DNA of 64,000 nucleotides from Psychrobacter sp. (GTDB taxonomy: Bacteria; Pseudomonadota; Gammaproteobacteria; Pseudomonadales; Moraxellaceae), in contig JAGLBE010000002.1 of NCBI GenBank assembly GCA_018260445.1, positions 117,429 through 181,428 of the forward strand, given 5' to 3'. The notes below the pieces were generated by a model. The model worked only from the letters and a program-made list of their open reading frames with translations. It searched no databases and was not told where the DNA came from. Numbering within the stretch: the stretch's first letter is position 1; the number at the start of each line of letters is the position of its first letter. Made by a program: the position numbers and the translations under genes. Positions 49,966 through 58,841 of this stretch are shown one piece after another.

Positions 49966-51090
49966 TTAACCCTGGTTTTCTATGGCGATGGCCAAGCTAT
50001 AGCCATGCTTTTTGAGCAACGCATGCTGTTTGGCGGCTTGCAAATCCTGTTCAACCATCTCTTCACACATCTCTTTAGCAGTAATTTTAGGCTCCCAGCC
50101 TAGCTGCTGTTTGGCTTTACTCGCATCACCGAGCAAGCTTTCTACTTCAGTTGGACGGAAATACCGCTCGTCCACTCGTACGATCACATCGCCTACCTGC
50201 ACATTGGGCGCATCGTTGCCGGTTATGTGACTGACAATCGCCTGCTCATCTAGCCCATCGCCTCTAAATTCTAGCGCCATTCCTAAGGCTGCTGCCGTCC
50301 AAGTCACAAAGTCACGCACGCTGTATTGCTTACCGGTGGCAATCACATAGTCTTCTGGCTGGTCTTGCTGTAGCATCAGCCATTGCATATGCACGTAATC
50401 TTTTGCGTGTCCCCAATCGCGCAGGGCATCCATATTACCCAAATAAAGACACTGCTCTAAGCCTTGGGCAATATTGGCAAGCCCGCGGGTAATTTTGCGA
50501 GTGACAAAGGTTTCCCCTCGTCTTGGTGATTCATGGTTAAACAGGATACCATTGCAGGCAAACAATCCGTATGCTTCACGGTAGTTTACGGTCATCCAGT
50601 AGGCATACAGTTTAGCCACTGCATAAGGAGAGCGTGGATAAAATGGCGTTGTTTCCGATTGCGGCGACGCTTGCACCAGCCCATATAACTCAGAGGTTGA
50701 GGCTTGATAAAAGCGGGTTTTTTTCTCGAGCCCCAAAAACCGAATCGCCTCTAACAACCTTAGCGTACCAATGGCATCCACATCTGCGGTGTATTCTGGC
50801 GCCTCAAAACTCACGGCAACATGCGATTGGGCAGCTAGGTTATAGACCTCGTCAGGTTGAACGTGTTGCAATATACGGGTAAGGTTAGAGGTATCGGTTA
50901 AGTCGCCATAGTGTAAAACCAGCCGCTGTTTGTCGCTGTGTGGGTCTTGATAGATATGGTCAATACGTTGGGTATTTAAGGAAGACGCACGGCGTTTGAT
51001 ACCGTGCACTTCATAGCCTTTAGCCAGTAATAATTCTGCTAAGTAGGAGCCATCTTGTCCTGTGATACCTGTGATTAGCGCTTTTTTCAT
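49966..51090 (-). CDS. gmd: GDP-mannose 4,6-dehydratase
   Basis: Converts GDP-D-mannose to GDP-4-keto-6-deoxy-D-mannose. 374 residues: NADP motif [27 protein letters not shown], the catalytic [13 protein letters not shown], and [20 protein letters not shown] with the RxxTRK substrate loop. AAGGG lies five bases before the ATG. This copy is full-length and close to the E. coli enzyme. A second, shorter homologue is coded immediately upstream. Confidence 0.96.
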   Translation of the reverse strand: MKKALITGITGQDGSYLAELLLAKGYEVHGIKRRASSLNTQRIDHIYQDPHSDKQRLVLHYGDLTDTSNLTRILQHVQPDEVYNLAAQSHVAVSFEAPEYTADVDAIGTLRLLEAIRFLGLEKKTRFYQASTSELYGLVQASPQSETTPFYPRSPYAVAKLYAYWMTVNYREAYGLFACNGILFNHESPRRGETFVTRKITRGLANIAQGLEQCLYLGNMDALRDWGHAKDYVHMQWLMLQQDQPEDYVIATGKQYSVRDFVTWTAAALGMALEFRGDGLDEQAIVSHITGNDAPNVQVGDVIVRVDERYFRPTEVESLLGDASKAKQQLGWEPKITAKEMCEEMVEQDLQAAKQHALLKKHGYSLAIAIENQG

Positions 51091-51114
51091 AAAGACCCTT
51101 ATTTACTATCGGAG

Positions 51115-52071
51115 CTATTGCGATGTCATCATTTTTAAGACAATGTCTGGTAAAGTAACTTTTGCTTTCCAATCTAAATCAGTAGCAATTAGTGAGGGGT
51201 CAGCTTCGCTTCTTAAAATATCAGAAGGTCGATAAAATTCCTCTGACTCAACGACATAATTTGTCCACTCTAAATCAAAATAGTCAAATGCGTATTTAAT
51301 AAACTCTGCTAATGTGTGACTATGTCCTGTCGCTACAATATAGTCCTTTGGTGTATCTTGTTGTAACATTAACCACATTGCTTCTACATATTCCGGTGCC
51401 CATCCCCAGTCTCTACTAATATCTAATCTTCCTAATATCAATTTATCCTTTTTACCATTAGCAATATCTCTAGCACCAGATATTATTTTCTGAGTCACAA
51501 ATCTTTGAGGCCTTAATGAAGATTCATGGTTAAAAAGAATACCGGTACAAGCGTAAATATTATAGGCTTCACGATAAGTATTGACTAACCAATACGCTGA
51601 AGATTTTGCGACAGCGTAGGGTGACTGAGGATTGAAATTAGAGTTTTCATTCGCCGGCTTATGAGATGGCGTATTTCCATAGCATTCACTAGAACCCGCT
51701 TGATAAAACCGTATTTCTTTTTTACTGATTCTACAAATTTCGAGAAAATTTAAAGTGCCTGTCACTATACTTTGAATAGTTTCTGAAGGTAATTCAAAGG
51801 ATAATCCAACTGATGACTGACCAGCAAGATAATAAATCTCATCAGGATTTACCTGATTAACTACACTAAATACGCTGGTAAAATCCTTAGCATCCATAGA
51901 TATAATTTTGATATCACCATCTACTCCTAAAATTTTCAAACTTGATAATCTTGCGTTCTCAGCATCTCTAGAAGTTCCGTATACTTTATATCCTTTACCA
52001 ATCAGCAAACGAGCAAGATAAGCACCATCTTGACCCGTAATACCGCATATCAACGCTATTTGTTCTGTCAT
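51115..52071 (-). CDS. gmd: Second GDP-mannose 4,6-dehydratase homologue
   Basis: A 318-residue SDR that aligns with the gmd product over its whole length: GITGQDGAYLARLLIGKGY, QAGSSECYGNTP, SPYAVAKSSAYWLVNTYRE and LFNHESSLRPQRFVTQKI. The SSE / YxxxK catalytic set is present, so it should be active as a dehydratase. It resembles the shorter Gmd of O-antigen loci that lead to GDP-D-rhamnose, but no Rmd reductase is in the window. More AT-rich than the next gmd, so it has a different history. The ATG overlaps the upstream stop by four bases (ATGA). Confidence 0.85.
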   Translation of the reverse strand: MTEQIALICGITGQDGAYLARLLIGKGYKVYGTSRDAENARLSSLKILGVDGDIKIISMDAKDFTSVFSVVNQVNPDEIYYLAGQSSVGLSFELPSETIQSIVTGTLNFLEICRISKKEIRFYQAGSSECYGNTPSHKPANENSNFNPQSPYAVAKSSAYWLVNTYREAYNIYACTGILFNHESSLRPQRFVTQKIISGARDIANGKKDKLILGRLDISRDWGWAPEYVEAMWLMLQQDTPKDYIVATGHSHTLAEFIKYAFDYFDLEWTNYVVESEEFYRPSDILRSEADPSLIATDLDWKAKVTLPDIVLKMMTSQ

Positions 52072-53171
52072 TTAGATAGTAGACTCCTATATACTGCTAG
52101 TGTTTCATCAGCACACTTCTGCCATGAGAAACGCTTAACCTGCTCATTGCCTTTTTTTATAAGCACATTTTTTAAATTATCATCAAAAGCTACCTTTTCA
52201 ATACTATGCCTCATATCATTAACACTGTGCGGATCGAATAAAATAGCAGCATTCCCCACTACCTCTGGTATTGAGCTTGTATTACTACAAACAACAGGAC
52301 ATTCATGAGACATCGCCTCTAAAGGGGGTATGCCAAAACCCTCATAAAGGGAAGGATAAACAAATAAACTGGCATGAAAATATAGACTCGAGAGCAGTTT
52401 ATCATTGCCTTGGATATTAAAAATCTTATTTATTAATCCTAATCGCTTAAAAGAATCAACTTCGTTAACAGTAAATTCTTTGCCCCCAAAAGCCACAATA
52501 ATAAAATTATTAACAAGCCTCTGTGAAGCTGCAAAAGCATTAACAAAATTTGTGAAATTTTTATATCCCCCTCTGTCTCCTACGTATAAAATAAATGGGG
52601 GCTTGGAAGCTATGACATCAGGAACTGTATCATTATATTTTTTATATGGCTCATGAAAACCTAAATAGATGACAGATATTTTATTTTCAGGCACTTTTAA
52701 TATACTAATCAAATCTCTTTTTGTGGATTCTGAGATACAAATAACATGATCACAAAACCCTACACAATAAGATTTATTTTGAGATGTTTTATCATTCTTG
52801 CCAAAATCATTAGGAAATATTTCATGTATCATGTCATAGACAGTGACAACGTTTATTGCTCCTGATTTTTTTTTGCCATAATAATATGTGTGATGATAAA
52901 TGTCCGCATTGAAAACTTTAAAGGCTAAAGCACATAATAGCTTATTAATTTGTAGCAGTATTTTTGTTGTTTTTTTAATAGAGATAAATTTTATACCAAT
53001 AATATAGGAAGATGGTAAGTGAATTAGATAGTTGTTAATATATAACCCTGCAAATATTTTAGCCTCAGAATCTTTAGAAAAATTAATATGTCGGGTTAGC
53101 TCGGTTATGTATCTAGATATGCCACCATATTTTTGCATATTAAATATTTGATTATCAAAGGCTATTTTCAT
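52068..53171 (-). CDS. Family 4 glycosyltransferase
   Basis: A 367-residue mannosyl/rhamnosyl-transferase-like GT-B enzyme. The N-terminus is MKIAFDNQIFNMQKYGGISR. The donor domain has ILYVGDRGGYKNF and the signature YPSLYEGFGIPPLEAMSHECP with VCSNTSSIPEVVGNAAILFDP, typical of WbcX-like transferases. ATG 53171 replaces the longer GTG frame from 53210, since family members begin at MKIA(F/Y)D. Very AT-rich. Confidence 0.87.
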   Translation of the reverse strand: MKIAFDNQIFNMQKYGGISRYITELTRHINFSKDSEAKIFAGLYINNYLIHLPSSYIIGIKFISIKKTTKILLQINKLLCALAFKVFNADIYHHTYYYGKKKSGAINVVTVYDMIHEIFPNDFGKNDKTSQNKSYCVGFCDHVICISESTKRDLISILKVPENKISVIYLGFHEPYKKYNDTVPDVIASKPPFILYVGDRGGYKNFTNFVNAFAASQRLVNNFIIVAFGGKEFTVNEVDSFKRLGLINKIFNIQGNDKLLSSLYFHASLFVYPSLYEGFGIPPLEAMSHECPVVCSNTSSIPEVVGNAAILFDPHSVNDMRHSIEKVAFDDNLKNVLIKKGNEQVKRFSWQKCADETLAVYRSLLSK

Positions 53172-53187
53172 AGTAGGCGTCCAGAAA

Positions 53188-54084
53188 TTAAAAATACTCT
53201 GCTTTTTCACTTTTTATATTGTAAACAACTTTACCTTTAAGTATTTTTCTCGACTCTATTTTAGATGAGAACAATAATTGTCCAGACCTACTCCTATCTT
53301 CTCTAAACTTTGAATCCTTAAATCCCTCTTGCAAAGAAACTATAGGTAAATTATCATTAACCTTATCATTGCGTACAAAATAAGCATTATTACCAGCCAA
53401 ATTACAACCAATAAAGGTATAACCCTTTTTTACTCCTAAATTATATAAAGCGGGTAAAGATGCTCCAAAAAATAAATTTGAATAATGAGATTTGGTTCTA
53501 TAAAAACCACAACTATAAGGAACAGTTATAAATCTGTCATTGCCAAATAGAGCATTATACTCAATAATAACTATAATAGGCTCAATACATTTAATGGCTT
53601 CCCAAATCCAATAATCATTTCCATCAATATCTATATGCAACAACCCTATATCTTTTTGACTAGTCCATTCAGAAATAATTTTATTTATATTATCAGCAGT
53701 AACAAATGAAAATTTTGCGGTTAAGTCATACATCCAATAATAATAACTATTTTTAATCTCTTTTATGTTTTGACTATTACCATCTAAAATTAAACCTGAC
53801 CAATTATTTTTCATCATTAAAAATCGAGTGTTTGCTTCACGATAATTTTCTACGCCAAACTCTATAAATTTTTCGCTTTCCTTATCTATATCAATATTTT
53901 TTATTAACCAATCAATAATCCCATCATCTCCCCATTGCGAAAATACTTTAAACTCAGTTTCATTAATGGTAATTGGCTTGCTGATACTCCTATTCAATCC
54001 TGAAGATATTTCACCTTGACTATATAACACTTTATCCATACATCTATCAAGTAAATACCTATACTTGTTTAATATGATTTTCAT
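53188..54084 (-). CDS. FkbM-like (SAM methyltransferase fold) protein of glycan loci
   Basis: A 298-residue protein of unassigned function. FIEFGVENYREANTRFL (about 72-88) occupies the place of SAM motif I but lacks the GxGxG pattern. LLHIDIDGNDYWIW (about 148-161) lines up with LLKMDIEGGEYDVF of the FkbM enzyme coded at 46140-46913. The resemblance suggests a divergent methyltransferase or a related fold acting on the glycan. Whether it binds SAM is open. Strongly AT-rich. The GT4 gene follows after 16 bases. Confidence 0.6.
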   Translation of the reverse strand: MKIILNKYRYLLDRCMDKVLYSQGEISSGLNRSISKPITINETEFKVFSQWGDDGIIDWLIKNIDIDKESEKFIEFGVENYREANTRFLMMKNNWSGLILDGNSQNIKEIKNSYYYWMYDLTAKFSFVTADNINKIISEWTSQKDIGLLHIDIDGNDYWIWEAIKCIEPIIVIIEYNALFGNDRFITVPYSCGFYRTKSHYSNLFFGASLPALYNLGVKKGYTFIGCNLAGNNAYFVRNDKVNDNLPIVSLQEGFKDSKFREDRSRSGQLLFSSKIESRKILKGKVVYNIKSEKAEYF

Positions 54085-54208
54085 AAAAATGCCTATGGTT
54101 GTAACTATATAAATCTACATAAGTATTAATTTTTCAATAAATATTATTAAAAATTATTTAATATTACTATATTTTTAATAAAAACATATGTTGCATTAGT
54201 ATTAAAAA

Positions 54209-55507
54209 TTAAAATCCATAAATTCGGGAAACTAACACACGGGTATCCTTCCTAAACCATAATAATATATAATATACTAGAAACTGTGAAATTAGAGAGG
54301 CATATACAGAACCTAAGACCCCATATTTTTTTATAAAAATGTAGTTCAACGCAACGTTAAGCAAAGCAGCTAACGTATAATTATACATTGTATACTTTTC
54401 AAGTCCTTCATTTATCAGCCATGTTCCATTAATATAACCAACTCCGGTAATAACTAACAACCATATCTGAATCTTAAGGATTGTATCAACTGATGAAAAA
54501 CCTTGACCATATAACATATTCATCAGAGGTGTGGCAATTATAAAAAATGTAAAGCTTATTAATGACAGTGCGATTAAAGTAAAAAATACAAATTTACGCA
54601 TTCGTGATATATAAAGTGTATTAGATACTTTTTTACTGTTAACTAAGGCAGGTAAAAAAGAGTTTACTAAAACAATCGGAATAAAATATAGCGACTCAAC
54701 TATTCTTGAGCTAGCTGCATAATTCCCCAAAACCTTATTACCTAACATAAAGCTAATAAATAATTGATCTACTTTTGAAAATGTTACAAACATCACACCC
54801 CCAATTAGTAAGGGATATGAATATTTTAATAATATAATAGCGGTATCGCTACTATAGGACCATGGTCCAATTTTATTATGAACTTTAGTAAAGTAGAAAT
54901 AAGCCAAACCAGCCGCTAAAACTATAGCATCAAAAACGACAGTTAGAGCAAAAGCAATCAATGGCGCTTCATTCAGTACCAAAACTATCTTAACTATGCT
55001 AGATAAGGCCAAACTGATGACATTGGCCAATGACACATACTTTGACATGACAGTGGACTGATAGTAAAAGTCAATCACGTTAAAGCTTTGGAATATAGTG
55101 GCGGAAGCAATAATAAATATTAAGAGGTTTGTATAATCATCATTGCTGGTAAATTGCACCCCCACCCATAACAACGGCAAAATACACAAAGCACCCATGA
55201 GTTTTAACCCGAATGCCGTGCCCAATAACTCTGGGGCTTGCTCTGGCGTTTTCACCAGCTCACGCACTACAATGCCATCTAGACCTAAAGTAGCTACTGC
55301 CGTAAACAAAAACACAAAACTTTGGGCGTAGCTTAACAAGCCAAACTGCTCAGGGCCTAAATAGCGAGCAATCCATACGCCGACAAACAAGCCCACAAAC
55401 ATACGCAGGATTTTCTCACCCATGAGCCATGCAGTATTGGCACCATAGCGCCTAAAACCCTCATGCGCTAAGAGTTGTTTTTTAAAGGCAATGCCTTTTT
55501 GCTTCAT
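54209..55507 (-). CDS. wzx: Wzx-type polysaccharide flippase
   Basis: A 432-residue MATE-fold membrane protein with about 12 helices. The start is typical of the family (NTAWLMGEKILRMFVGLFVG, WIARYLGPEQFGLLSYAQSF). It moves the undecaprenyl-PP-linked oligosaccharide to the periplasmic face. ATG 55507 is preferred over TTG 55513. The 5' third has the base composition of manC and the 3' part is AT-rich, so the gene itself may be a recombination boundary. It starts nine bases after the manC stop. Confidence 0.9.
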   Translation of the reverse strand: MKQKGIAFKKQLLAHEGFRRYGANTAWLMGEKILRMFVGLFVGVWIARYLGPEQFGLLSYAQSFVFLFTAVATLGLDGIVVRELVKTPEQAPELLGTAFGLKLMGALCILPLLWVGVQFTSNDDYTNLLIFIIASATIFQSFNVIDFYYQSTVMSKYVSLANVISLALSSIVKIVLVLNEAPLIAFALTVVFDAIVLAAGLAYFYFTKVHNKIGPWSYSSDTAIILLKYSYPLLIGGVMFVTFSKVDQLFISFMLGNKVLGNYAASSRIVESLYFIPIVLVNSFLPALVNSKKVSNTLYISRMRKFVFFTLIALSLISFTFFIIATPLMNMLYGQGFSSVDTILKIQIWLLVITGVGYINGTWLINEGLEKYTMYNYTLAALLNVALNYIFIKKYGVLGSVYASLISQFLVYYILLWFRKDTRVLVSRIYGF

Positions 55508-55516
55508 GCTCAATCG

Positions 55517-56983
55517 CTAACCACGTCCATAATCGTCATCAAGCCGTACAATATCATCTTCTTCTAAATAACTGCCCGACTGTACTTCAATAATCTCTAA
55601 CGGGATATTGCCGGGATTAGATAACCGGTGCGTTTTGCCAAGGGGTATATAAGTCGATTGATTTTCGGTTAACAAAAATGTTTTATCATCACAAGTGACT
55701 TCTGCCGTGCCCGACACCACTATCCAATGCTCAGCACGGTGATGATGCTTTTGCAGGCTCAAACTGGCTTTTGGTTGCACACAAATACGCTTTACTTTAA
55801 ATCGCTCTTCTTCATCAATACTATCATACCAGCCCCAAGGGCGATGCACTTTACGATGAGTGATGGCCTCGCTACGCTGGTTGTCATTTAGGCACTCAAC
55901 AATGCCTTTAATATGCTGGCAATCGTTTTTGTTGGCAATAAGCAGTGCATCGGTGGTATCTATCACCACCAAATCCTGTACCCCCAATAAGGCCACCAAC
56001 CGCTGGCCAGATTGCACATAGCAGTGATGGCTATCTTGACTGATAATATCGCCAATGAGCGTATTGTCATTTTTATCTTTATCTTGCTCTTTAGCGACAG
56101 AATGCCACGAACCCAAATCATTCCATGAACTGTTAAGCGGCACCATTGCTAATGCAATATCGTCACTAGGCAGATGCTCTAATACCGCATAGTCTATTGA
56201 GTCGGCCGCAAGCTGTGCAAAAATAGCACTATCAGGGCGATAGAAGGGGTTGTCAAAATCGCCTTGTTGCCATGACTGGGTCAGTTGTTTTAAACTTTGG
56301 GTGGCAAATTGTTGCATCGCTTGCAGCCATGTACTGGCTTTTAACACAAAGATACCCGCATTCCAAAAGTAATCCCCCGATGCCAAGTAGCTTTCAGCTG
56401 TAGCTTTATCAGGTTTTTCTACAAAGCGTTTTACTTGATAACCATCTGTTAATTGCTGACCTATATGAATATAGCCGTAACCGGTCTCTGCATGCGTGGG
56501 CACTACACCTAATGTCACCACGGTATTGTCTGATACTTCTATCAAGCCGATAGCCGCTTGCAAAGTTGTATTAAAATCCTGCTCATCTTGAATAGCATGA
56601 TCCGCAGGTAAAACGACTAAAATAGCATCTTTATTATTATCTAAGGCATGTAGTGCGGCTAAAGTGAGCGATGGTGCGGTGTTTTTGCCAATGGGTTCTA
56701 AAATGATTTGCGCACTTTTTTTGATGCTATGTAATTGATCTAATAATAAAAACCGATGCTCTTCATGCGCTACTACAATAGGCGGTTTGGTGTCTAAGAA
56801 ATCTGGCAATTTCAGCCGCAGTAGCGTCTGCTGTAATAACGTTTGCTCCCCTGCTCCCACTAATGCCAAAAACTGCTTAGGGTAAGCTTGGCGCGACAGC
56901 GGCCACAGCCGAGTACCGGCGCCGCCTGCTAAAATAACGGGAACAATGGGTAAGTTTTTAGTTTCCTCTACTAGCGTTGCCAT
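55517..56983 (-). CDS. manC: Mannose-1-phosphate guanylyltransferase / mannose-6-phosphate isomerase
   Basis: A bifunctional 488-residue enzyme. The N-terminal nucleotidyltransferase has LAGGAGTRLWPLSR, YPKQFL, LPADHAI and FVEKPD (about 190). The C-terminal type II isomerase cupin has HRPWGWYDSID and KHHHRAEHWIVVSGTAEV. It makes GDP-mannose from mannose-1-phosphate and isomerises fructose-6-phosphate, feeding gmd. The phosphomannomutase (ManB) required between the two steps is not in the window. It lies four bases from the initiating transferase gene. Confidence 0.96.
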   Translation of the reverse strand: MATLVEETKNLPIVPVILAGGAGTRLWPLSRQAYPKQFLALVGAGEQTLLQQTLLRLKLPDFLDTKPPIVVAHEEHRFLLLDQLHSIKKSAQIILEPIGKNTAPSLTLAALHALDNNKDAILVVLPADHAIQDEQDFNTTLQAAIGLIEVSDNTVVTLGVVPTHAETGYGYIHIGQQLTDGYQVKRFVEKPDKATAESYLASGDYFWNAGIFVLKASTWLQAMQQFATQSLKQLTQSWQQGDFDNPFYRPDSAIFAQLAADSIDYAVLEHLPSDDIALAMVPLNSSWNDLGSWHSVAKEQDKDKNDNTLIGDIISQDSHHCYVQSGQRLVALLGVQDLVVIDTTDALLIANKNDCQHIKGIVECLNDNQRSEAITHRKVHRPWGWYDSIDEEERFKVKRICVQPKASLSLQKHHHRAEHWIVVSGTAEVTCDDKTFLLTENQSTYIPLGKTHRLSNPGNIPLEIIEVQSGSYLEEDDIVRLDDDYGRG

Positions 56984-56986
56984 GGT

Positions 56987-58255
56987 TTATCTAGCCCCAA
57001 ATCCCGTCAGCATCGTTTGCACCGTTTTAATCACAATCAGTAAATCAAGCGTTAACGAAAAATTTTTGATATAAAAAAAATCGTGCTCAAGTTTCACCTT
57101 GGTTTCATCTTCATCGCAAGCATAACCTTGCATCACTTGTGCCCAGCCGGAAATACCGGGTTTGACAATATGCCGATAGCGGTAAAACGGAATACTGTCA
57201 TTGAATTTTTCGACAAAATCCAATTGTTCAGGCCGTGGCCCAATCAGGCTCATATCACCTTTTAGCACATTAACAAACTGCGGCAGCTCATCAAGGCGGG
57301 TTTTACGAATAAAGCGCCCAAACTTAGTAATACGGGCATCACCCACTACGGCCATTTTAGCGCCTTTCTGCTCGGCCGTGGGCACCATACTGCGAAACTT
57401 ATACATCGTAAACAGTTTGCCGCCCTGCCCCACCCGTTTTTGCTTAAACAAGGGGCCAGTCGTTAAATGCCGACTCTCCCACTGTATACCAAGCGTCACT
57501 ATTAAAGCAAGCGGTAACACCAGCGGTAGGCTTAATATAATGATTAGCGTGTCCATCACCCTTTTTATTAATAAATACGTTTGCGAGGGTAGCAATGAGC
57601 CTAGGTTGTTTTCAAATAGATGTTTAATAGGCAAACGCCCTGTTAACGACTCGCGAACTTGTAGCACATTATAAACAGGGATACCCTGTAGGGTGATATC
57701 CGCTAGCAATCGCTCCCAATTTGCAGTTAAGCTTTGATCTGCTAAATCGGCCACAACCGCATGAAAGGGTAGCTCTGCCTTGCTTAAGATTGACAACTGC
57801 TGATTGAGTGGTATCCATTGCACATGTTTGATATCCAATAAGTCAGCACAGCGGCCTAGGGGCACATAACCAATCACTATCTTGGTGACATAACGCAACA
57901 CTAATTGTGAGACAAAGCAAAAAACAACCCCCAGCCCTGCGCTTAGCACTAGGTAATATACCGAATAAGGCAGACGAAAGATAAGCAGAATTGAACCGAT
58001 TACCAGCCCTACACATAGTAGGATAGGCAAAACAGTAACCATCGATTTTTGCCCAGGAAACTGGGTTAGCCGCTCAAGCCCTACTAAACTTAAGATAATA
58101 CTCAAGCTACTGGCAATTAAGCTATTGACTTGAGTCAGTTGCACGTTATTTTCAATGATATAAGCCCAAAACAACAGCAACGCAGGCAACAAGCTGGTCA
58201 CGAGCCAGCCCACAATCAGTCTAATGCTTAGATATTGCCATAGATGACGCTGCAT
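56987..58255 (-). CDS. Initiating undecaprenyl-phosphate sugar-1-phosphate transferase
   Basis: A 422-residue polyprenol phosphotransferase of the WcaJ/WbaP fold, starting the glycan on the lipid carrier. There are four N-terminal membrane helices (about 10-125), a cytoplasmic region, one more hydrophobic segment (LIIILSLPLVLPLALIVTLG) and the catalytic domain with FKQKRVGQGGKLF, KFRSM, RKTRLDELPQFVNVLKGDMS and LIGPRPE. The sugar transferred (hexose or a modified one) is not decidable. It is the first gene of the operon, and AGGGA lies upstream of the ATG. Confidence 0.92.
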   Translation of the reverse strand: MQRHLWQYLSIRLIVGWLVTSLLPALLLFWAYIIENNVQLTQVNSLIASSLSIILSLVGLERLTQFPGQKSMVTVLPILLCVGLVIGSILLIFRLPYSVYYLVLSAGLGVVFCFVSQLVLRYVTKIVIGYVPLGRCADLLDIKHVQWIPLNQQLSILSKAELPFHAVVADLADQSLTANWERLLADITLQGIPVYNVLQVRESLTGRLPIKHLFENNLGSLLPSQTYLLIKRVMDTLIIILSLPLVLPLALIVTLGIQWESRHLTTGPLFKQKRVGQGGKLFTMYKFRSMVPTAEQKGAKMAVVGDARITKFGRFIRKTRLDELPQFVNVLKGDMSLIGPRPEQLDFVEKFNDSIPFYRYRHIVKPGISGWAQVMQGYACDEDETKVKLEHDFFYIKNFSLTLDLLIVIKTVQTMLTGFGAR

Positions 58256-58841
58256 GATGGTAAACGTCCCTGTTTAATCGTTTAGTCAGTTTAACTTGCG
58301 CTACTACTTTAATCATCATACCCTATAGGGCTTTTGTATTGCCGGTGCCAAGTATCTACAATCATAGTAGCTAACCATGCAGCGCGTGCCGATTGCTAAA
58401 ATTACATCAGACTGCGTTATAAACCTAGCAAAGGCCACACATTAGCGTCAATTTGTACCTAAACTGGAACCATTTTAGCTATCAGCATTGCTACTTTGTA
58501 ATTTATCCAATACCCCTAACCTAAATTGCTCTTTTGTTGTTAAACTATAACAATGCTAATTTATGATTATAAATAATCAATAAAATAGATGTTCTGATAT
58601 CAACTACAATTAGATTTTAGAATCGTCTTATTGCTGACCATAATTTTGGTAAAATAGCTTGTATAAAAACACGTGGGTGACAAAAGAGCAAGCTTATTTT
58701 ATAACTATTCATGCGCCTAAGGTATTTGGATTAGCTGGATGTTTATCGTCATCAAATGATTGGCTATTCATTCGCTCCAGTATTGAAGCCACATTAGACT
58801 AATAGGGCTCATTTAAGCAACTTTAAGGATTAACGCTTACT
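58256..58841. other. 586-bp divergent promoter region of the glycan operon and the oligosaccharyltransferase gene
   Basis: No gene is supported. It separates the minus-strand operon from the plus-strand gene at 58842. It is AT-rich at 58480-58640. I looked for a JUMPstart/ops element and found none that is convincing. Confidence 0.5.

Noticed and set aside
58256-58841. JUMPstart/ops antitermination element before the glycan operon
   Set aside because: No GGCGGTAG-type sequence was found in the right place and orientation.
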